In this document: positions 8,799 to 12,008 of the stretch, piece by piece | Layout of the letters: each line of letters starts with the position of its first letter | How positions within the stretch are numbered: position 1 is the stretch's first letter | Assembly: GCA_002295325.1 (NCBI GenBank) | Contig: DBGA01000027.1 | Coordinates: forward strand, 55,890 to 67,897 | Direction of reading: 5' to 3' | Origin: Ruminococcaceae bacterium UBA866 | Lineage (GTDB): Bacteria > Bacillota > Clostridia > Oscillospirales > Ruminococcaceae | DNA length: 12,008 nucleotides | Made by a program: the position numbers and the translations under genes | The notes under the pieces: generated by a model | What the model was told of the DNA's origin: nothing | Database searches by the model: none | The model's input: only the letters and a program-made list of their open reading frames with translations

Positions 8799-9353
8799 CT
8801 ATATCTCCATAATCTCTTTTTCTTTAACTTTAGCGATTTCATCAACTTGTTTGCAATATTTATCAGTCAGTTTTTGTACTTTGTCCTCGCCAACTTTTAA
8901 ATCGTCTTCACTAATTTTCGACTCTTTTTTAAGAGATTTTAACTTCTCATTCGCATCACGTCTAATAGAACGGATTGCAACTTTGCCCTCTTCAGCGTGC
9001 TTATTGATATCTTTAACGATATCACGGCGACGCTCTTCGTTTAGTGGTGGGAAGTTAATTCTAAGCACTTTACCATCATTGTTTGGGTTTAATCCCAAAT
9101 CAGATACAAGGATTGCTTTTTCTATCGTAGAAAGAGTTGACATATCCCAAGGTTGAATTACTAGCATTCTTGCCTCTGGTACAGAAATTGCTGCCATTTG
9201 GTCAATTTTTGTAGGAACTCCATAATAGTCAACTGTAATTTTTTCTAAAACTGCTGGGTTTGCTCTGCCTGCTCTGATTGCTTTAAAATCATGCTCCAAG
9301 GATGCGATTGATTTTTGCATCTTCTCTTCGGTGTGTTTAATTGTGTCTTGCAT
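8799..9353 (-). CDS. frr: Ribosome recycling factor
   Basis: Releases the 50S subunit from post-termination ribosomes together with EF-G and GTP. The protein is 184 residues, the standard length. Conserved patches visible: IRAGRANPA (26-34), the start of the first long helix after the charged N-terminus; the beta domain at about 30-105; PLNEERRRD (103-111); and AIRSIRRDAN (126-135) with the conserved Arg cluster. The C-terminal half is a highly charged helix, as expected for the three-helix bundle. The ATG at 9353 has GGAGGG 7 bases upstream. An upstream in-frame TTG at 9368 overlaps that site and is rejected. It follows pyrH by 34 bases, the standard pair. Confidence 0.98.
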   Translation of the reverse strand: MQDTIKHTEEKMQKSIASLEHDFKAIRAGRANPAVLEKITVDYYGVPTKIDQMAAISVPEARMLVIQPWDMSTLSTIEKAILVSDLGLNPNNDGKVLRINFPPLNEERRRDIVKDINKHAEEGKVAIRSIRRDANEKLKSLKKESKISEDDLKVGEDKVQKLTDKYCKQVDEIAKVKEKEIMEI

Positions 9354-9387
9354 AATGATACCCTCCAAATTATGTTTTATATTATTT

Positions 9388-10095
9388 TTATTCTTTTACT
9401 AATGTTCCTACAGCTTCTCCAACTATTGCATCAACAATGTTTTGAGGACGGTTTAGGTTAAATACCAAAACTGGTATACTATTGTCCTTACACATTGATG
9501 CAGAGGTTGAATCCATAACTCCTAGGTCTTTTGATAAAACCTCGCTAAAAGTTAATGTTTTATATTTTACTGCGTCTGGGAATTTATTTGGGTCTTTGTC
9601 ATAGACTCCATCGACCATAGTTGCTTTAAAAATGATGTCTGCTTCAATTTCAGCAGCTCTTAGAGAGGACGCTGTGTCAGTTGAAAAGAATGGATTTCCA
9701 GTTCCACAACCAAAAATAACAACTCTGCCCTTTTGAAGATGGCGAACGGCCCTATTTCTAATGTAAGGCTCGGCAACTGCTTGCATTGCGATTGCAGTTT
9801 GAACTCTTACGTCAACGCCCATCCCCTCGAGTACATCGGCTACTGCCAACGCGTTCATTGTTGTGCCAAGCATACCTATATGGTCAGCTCTTGTTCTGTC
9901 CATTGCGCCACTTGAACGTCCACGCCAGAAGTTTCCTCCACCAACAACAATGCCAATCTCAACACCTAACTCTGAGGCTTTTTTAATGCTTGTACATACG
10001 TCTTTAATCACTGTGTAGTCAAGACCAAATCCTTTTTCGCCTGCGAGTGCTTCGCCTGAAAGCTTCAGTAAAACACGTTTGTATTTTATTGGCAT
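9388..10095 (-). CDS. pyrH: UMP kinase (uridylate kinase)
   Basis: Phosphorylates UMP to UDP with ATP, in pyrimidine nucleotide synthesis. It belongs to the hexameric amino-acid-kinase fold family found only in prokaryotes and plastids. The protein is 235 residues, the usual length. Visible motifs: KLSGEAL (11-17, phosphate-binding Lys), VGGGNFWRG (51-59, glycine-rich), [13 protein letters not shown] (70-82, UMP site), [11 protein letters not shown] (131-141) and DGVYDKDP (162-169, ATP site). The ATG has GGAG 8 bases upstream. A reading from 10134 adds 13 residues unlike the family. It is the first gene of the minus-strand cluster, with its own promoter in the divergent region. rpsB and tsf, its usual upstream neighbours in Firmicutes, are absent. 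Confidence 0.98.
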   Translation of the reverse strand: MPIKYKRVLLKLSGEALAGEKGFGLDYTVIKDVCTSIKKASELGVEIGIVVGGGNFWRGRSSGAMDRTRADHIGMLGTTMNALAVADVLEGMGVDVRVQTAIAMQAVAEPYIRNRAVRHLQKGRVVIFGCGTGNPFFSTDTASSLRAAEIEADIIFKATMVDGVYDKDPNKFPDAVKYKTLTFSEVLSKDLGVMDSTSASMCKDNSIPVLVFNLNRPQNIVDAIVGEAVGTLVKE

Positions 10096-10127
10096 ATTAA
10101 ACTCTCCTTTATTGTGCGCCACAAAAC

Positions 10128-10162
10128 AAAACAAAGCTAAACTTCATCATCCGCCTTGTTTT
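10128..10162 (-). other. Hairpin in the pyrH leader
   Basis: AAAACAAAGC (10128-10137) pairs with GCCTTGTTTT (10153-10162), a 10-bp stem with one G-U pair and a 15-base loop. On the pyrH transcript it is followed by a T-rich stretch (GTTTTGTG). It lies between the predicted promoter and the ribosome-binding site, which it does not cover. It could stabilise the 5' end or act as a leaky attenuator. The A/T-rich arms make it a weak structure. Confidence 0.35.
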
Positions 10163-10194
10163 TGCAACACTCTTAATATTTTTATTTCTTATTT

Positions 10195-10224
10195 TATATA
10201 TATTTTACAATATGATGCTGTCAA
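10195..10224 (-). promoter_or_regulatory. Promoter of the pyrH operon
   Basis: The minus strand shows a perfect -35 TTGACA (10224-10219). With a spacer of 18 bases it has -10 TATATA (10200-10195), with a second TATATA register at 16 bases. Transcription would begin near 10190, giving a leader of about 95 bases before pyrH. It is the strongest promoter-like match on this strand in the divergent region. Confidence 0.6.
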
Positions 10225-10236
10225 AGTAAAGCCAAA

Positions 10237-10265
10237 TTGAGATTTTTTTAAATTTGTGATATAAT
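10237..10265 (+). promoter_or_regulatory. Distal rpsO-pnp promoter
   Basis: On the plus strand, -35 TTGAGA (10237-10242), a 17-base spacer and a perfect -10 TATAAT (10260-10265) preceded by TGA, an extended -10. The start would be near 10272, leaving a leader of about 260 bases that carries the tandem repeat. Its -35 lies only 12 bases from the -35 of the divergent pyrH promoter. Confidence 0.6.
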
Positions 10266-10286
10266 ATTCACAGTAGATTAACATAT

Positions 10287-10315
10287 AGTATAAATATTGG
10301 TGTTTTACATTGCAA
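10287..10315 (-). promoter_or_regulatory. Possible second, distal pyrH promoter
   Basis: On the minus strand, TTGCAA (10315-10310), a 17-base spacer and TATACT (10292-10287). Spacing is ideal, but the surroundings are so AT-rich that chance matches are expected. If used, its transcript would cross both back-to-back promoters and run antisense to the distal rpsO transcript start. Confidence 0.3.
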
Positions 10316-10320
10316 ATATT

Positions 10321-10360
10321 ACTGTATTTTATTATATATAACTGTATTTTATTATATATA
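10321..10360. repeat. Perfect 2 x 20-base tandem repeat
   Basis: The 20-base unit at 10321-10340 is repeated without change at 10341-10360, followed by a short partial third copy (AATGTA). Each unit ends in the palindrome TTATATATAA (10332-10341 and 10352-10361), so two identical palindromes lie 20 bases, about two helix turns, apart. It sits between the two plus-strand promoters. It could be a protein-binding operator or a simple slippage duplication. Confidence 0.9.
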
Positions 10361-10402
10361 AATGTAGGGCTTATATACTTTCTAAGTGAAAAGATATAAT
10401 TC

Positions 10403-10431
10403 TTTACAAACAAAGTGCTATATGATATACT
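10403..10431 (+). promoter_or_regulatory. Proximal rpsO-pnp promoter
   Basis: -35 TTTACA (10403-10408), an exact 17-base spacer and -10 TATACT (10426-10431) preceded by TGA, an extended -10. This is the best promoter match in the window. Transcription would start near 10438, giving a leader of about 95 bases before rpsO. Confidence 0.7.
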
Positions 10432-10437
10432 ATTTAA

Positions 10438-10531
10438 GTGCCTTGCCATAGCTTATGGGATTATGCCTTATTTTAAGGAGTTTTGCCTACCCTTTGCTCT
10501 GACATTGCAAATAATTAAAGAGGTGAAAGAT
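10438..10531 (+). promoter_or_regulatory. rpsO leader with two hairpins, candidate S15 autoregulatory element
   Basis: CCATA (10446-10450) pairs with TATGG (10454-10458), and CCTTA (10466-10470) pairs with TAAGG (10474-10478), each 5 bp with a 3-base loop. The AAGG arm can pair instead with CCTT at 10441-10444, an alternative fold. Further on, TTTGC (10493-10497) can pair with GCAAA (10507-10511), or CCTTT (10491-10495) with AGAGG (10519-10523), part of the ribosome-binding site AGAGGTG. Known rpsO leaders in other bacteria bind S15 and repress translation, with varied structures. I cannot match this one to a known class. Confidence 0.45.
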
Positions 10532-10798
10532 ATGCTTAGAAAAGAAGAAAAAACCGCAGTTATCATTGATAACCGTACACACGAAACTGATACTGGTTCT
10601 CCAGAAGTTCAAATCGCTATTCTAACAAAGAGAATTAACGAATTGACTGAACACTCAAAAATTCACACGAAAGATCACCACTCACGTCGTGGACTATTAA
10701 AAATGGTTGGTCATCGTCGTAACCTTCTAAATTACCTAAAGAACAAAGATATCGAAAGATACCGTGCTACAATTGCAAAACTTGGTCTTCGTAAGTAA
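10532..10798 (+). CDS. rpsO: 30S ribosomal protein S15
   Basis: A primary 16S rRNA-binding protein of the small-subunit platform. It contacts the three-way junction of the central domain and takes part in a bridge to the 50S. The protein is 88 residues, the family length with Met. Conserved: TGSPEVQIA (21-29), INELTEH (35-41), and the RNA-binding [12 protein letters not shown] (45-56) followed by [10 protein letters not shown] (60-69). The ATG at 10532 follows AGAGGTG with about 7 bases spacing. A longer frame from 10415 would begin inside the -10 region and is rejected. It pairs with pnp downstream, the common bacterial order, and diverges from pyrH. Confidence 0.98.
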   Translation: MLRKEEKTAVIIDNRTHETDTGSPEVQIAILTKRINELTEHSKIHTKDHHSRRGLLKMVGHRRNLLNYLKNKDIERYRATIAKLGLRK

Positions 10799-10809
10799 TT
10801 TTATTATCA

Positions 10810-10838
10810 AAGGCAGACAGCTTTTTGTTGTCTGCCTT
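10810..10838 (+). terminator. Terminator-like hairpin after rpsO
   Basis: AAGGCAGACA (10810-10819) pairs perfectly with TGTCTGCCTT (10829-10838), a 10-bp stem with a 9-base loop, 11 bases after the rpsO stop. Only TT follows before GCGATATTTT, so termination is probably incomplete and lets some transcripts reach pnp. It could equally be a 3' stabiliser of rpsO mRNA. Its arms recur in the pnp leader. Confidence 0.65.
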
Positions 10839-10878
10839 GCGATATTTTAAAAAGCAAATTTATCATTCGTTAAAATCA

Positions 10879-10991
10879 AAGGCAGAACTTTAAACTTCAG
10901 GAAATTTAGCATTAAATCGTAAGTCTGTGCAGAGATCATGCTCTCATTACAGAACTAGGATTTTGTGCTAAACCTGTGTTTTGACTGCCTT
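10879..10991 (+). ncRNA. Structured pnp leader (multi-helix RNA)
   Basis: Nested complementary pairs form one long interrupted stem: AAGGCAG (10879-10885) with CTGCCTT (10985-10991); CAGG (10898-10901) with CCTG (10973-10976); TTTAGCA (10905-10911) with TGCTAAA (10966-10972); AAATC (10914-10918) with GATTT (10959-10963); and AGTCTGT (10922-10928) with ACAGAACT (10949-10956, one bulged A). The tip holds GAGA/TCTC. In E. coli the pnp leader forms a long hairpin that is cut by RNase III and used by PNPase for autoregulation. A similar role is inferred here. No promoter was found inside, so it is probably part of the rpsO-pnp transcript. Confidence 0.6.
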
Positions 10992-11004
10992 AAAATTAAG
11001 GAGG
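10988..11004 (+). promoter_or_regulatory. pnp ribosome-binding site and SD-sequestering alternative hairpin
   Basis: The Shine-Dalgarno AAGGAGG (10998-11004) lies 9 bases before the pnp ATG. CCTTA (10988-10992) can fold onto TAAGG (10997-11001) with a 4-base loop, hiding half of it. The same CCTT belongs to the outer 3' arm of the leader stem (10985-10991), so the two pairings exclude each other. This is the basis of a proposed on/off switch. Confidence 0.5.
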
Positions 11005-11013
11005 CATTTTATT

Positions 11014-12008
11014 ATGTTTGAAAATTACAAAGTGTTTGAAACCACATTTGCTGGTCGAAAACTTACAATTGAAACAGGAAAAACTTGTGAATTATCCAAT
11101 GGCTCATGCTGGGTTAGATACGGCGATACAGTTGTTATGGCAAACGTTACAGCATCTGCAAAGCCACGTGATGGCATTGATTTCTTCCCTCTTTCAGTTG
11201 ATTACGAGGAAAAACTTTATGCTGTAGGAAAAATTCCCGGCTCATTTATGAAACGTGAGGCTCGTCCTTCCGAGAACGCAATTCTTACTTCAAGACTTGT
11301 TGACCGTCCTATGCGTCCACTTTTCCCAGATGGAATGAGAAACGACGTTTCTATCGTTATGACAGTGCTTGCTACTGATATCAACAACTCTCCTGAAATT
11401 GCAGGTATGATTGCTTCATCTATTGCTGTTACTATTTCCGATATTCCTTTTGCTGGTCCTATCGGTGGTATTAATGTTGGTTTGGTTGATGGTGAACTCG
11501 TGCTAAATCCAAACACTGAGCAAAGAGCAAAATCTGATTTAGACCTCACAATCGCTGCAACAAAAGCAAAAGTTGTTATGATTGAAGCTGGCGCAAACGA
11601 AGTTACTGAAGATGTTATGATGGACGCTATTAAACTAGGTCACGCTGAAATTCAAAAAATCTGTGATTTCATTTCAGATATTCAAAAAGAAATTGGTAAA
11701 GAAAAGTTTGAGTTTGAAAAAGTTGGCGTTAACCCAGAATTTTTCGCTGCTGTTAAGGCGCTTTCAGAAGAAAAAGTAAAACTTGCTCTTGATACTGACG
11801 ATAAAACTGTACGTGATGAGCGTCTAAAACCAATCGTTGCTGAAATCGAAGAAAAACTTTCCGAGCAATTTGCTGATTATATGTGGCAAATAGGCGAGGT
11901 TATGTACAATCTTCAAAAATATGTTGTTAGAAACTGGCTATTCACTGGCAAACGTGTTGACGGCAGAGGCATGAACGAAATTAGACCACTTGCTGCTGAC
12001 GTTAACCT
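11014..12008 (+). CDS. pnp: Polynucleotide phosphorylase (N-terminal part, runs off window)
   Basis: A 3'-5' phosphorolytic exoribonuclease that degrades mRNA to nucleoside diphosphates and can act in reverse as a polymerase. It works as a trimer. 331 codons are visible of about 700 in the family. The first RNase PH core covers about 1-140, with ELSNGS, VRYGDTVVMANV (34-45), FMKREARPSE (78-87) and SRLVDRPMRPLFPDG (93-107). An all-helical linker spans about 200-300. The second core begins at KRVDGRG (313-319). The catalytic second core and the KH and S1 domains lie beyond the edge. The ATG has AAGGAGG 9 bases upstream. It follows rpsO by 215 bases of structured leader and is likely autoregulated through it. 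Confidence 0.98.
   Translation, partial: MFENYKVFETTFAGRKLTIETGKTCELSNGSCWVRYGDTVVMANVTASAKPRDGIDFFPLSVDYEEKLYAVGKIPGSFMKREARPSENAILTSRLVDRPMRPLFPDGMRNDVSIVMTVLATDINNSPEIAGMIASSIAVTISDIPFAGPIGGINVGLVDGELVLNPNTEQRAKSDLDLTIAATKAKVVMIEAGANEVTEDVMMDAIKLGHAEIQKICDFISDIQKEIGKEKFEFEKVGVNPEFFAAVKALSEEKVKLALDTDDKTVRDERLKPIVAEIEEKLSEQFADYMWQIGEVMYNLQKYVVRNWLFTGKRVDGRGMNEIRPLAADVN

Noticed and set aside
10395..10400. Perfect TATAAT upstream of the proximal rpsO promoter
   Set aside because: No acceptable -35 box at 16-18 bases. In this AT-rich stretch such a hexamer is expected by chance.
10189..10449. Minus-strand open frame of 86 codons in the pyrH-rpsO control region
   Set aside because: It is made of AT-rich codons, has no ribosome site or recognisable family, and covers the tandem repeat and three predicted promoters.
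10415..10531. N-terminal extension of rpsO
   Set aside because: It would begin inside the -10 region of the best promoter and add residues not found in S15. The ATG at 10532 has a good ribosome site.
1..12008. CRISPR array, insertion sequence, tRNA, phage or defence genes
   Set aside because: Looked for on both strands. No regularly spaced repeats, transposase motifs, cloverleaf sequences or accessory genes were seen.

Overview
This window looks like a housekeeping segment of an AT-rich Clostridia-type Firmicute chromosome. The main signs are a Gram-positive PolC replicase and the Firmicute gene order pyrH-frr-uppS-cdsA-dxr-rseP-ispG-polC. Ribosome-binding sites are strong GGAGG-like sequences, and several genes start with TTG. 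Genus or family cannot be fixed from the sequence alone. I see no mobile element, CRISPR array, tRNA, rRNA or defence gene.

Layout. The left 10.1 kb (1-10095) is one tightly packed minus-strand gene cluster. In transcription order it holds UMP kinase (pyrH), ribosome recycling factor (frr), undecaprenyl-diphosphate synthase (uppS), CDP-diglyceride synthase (cdsA), DXP reductoisomerase (dxr), the site-2 membrane protease (rseP), HMBPP synthase (ispG) and the replicative DNA polymerase (polC, cut by the left window edge). Gaps are 1-82 bases and three of them contain hairpins. The cluster links nucleotide supply, translation recycling, isoprenoid and undecaprenyl carrier synthesis, phospholipid synthesis, membrane proteolysis and DNA replication. 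dxr and ispG supply isoprenoid precursor, and uppS turns it into the cell-wall lipid carrier.

The region 10096-10531 is a very AT-rich divergent control region. It has a minus-strand promoter for pyrH and, 12 bases away and back to back, a plus-strand promoter. It also has a perfect 2 x 20-base tandem repeat and a second, stronger plus-strand promoter just upstream of rpsO. The rpsO leader contains two small hairpins and may be an S15 autoregulatory leader.

The right end (10532-12008) is the plus-strand pair rpsO (ribosomal protein S15) and pnp (polynucleotide phosphorylase, cut by the right edge). The 215 bases between them are the most interesting non-coding part. A 10-bp terminator-like hairpin is followed by a roughly 110-nt multi-helix leader. 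The closing 3' arm of this leader can pair instead with the pnp Shine-Dalgarno sequence. This suggests a PNPase autoregulatory switch similar in logic to the one known from E. coli.

Overall the coding content is ordinary and confidently identified. The novelty, if any, lies in the RNA structures and repeats of the rpsO-pnp control regions and in the intercistronic hairpins of the pyrH-polC operon.
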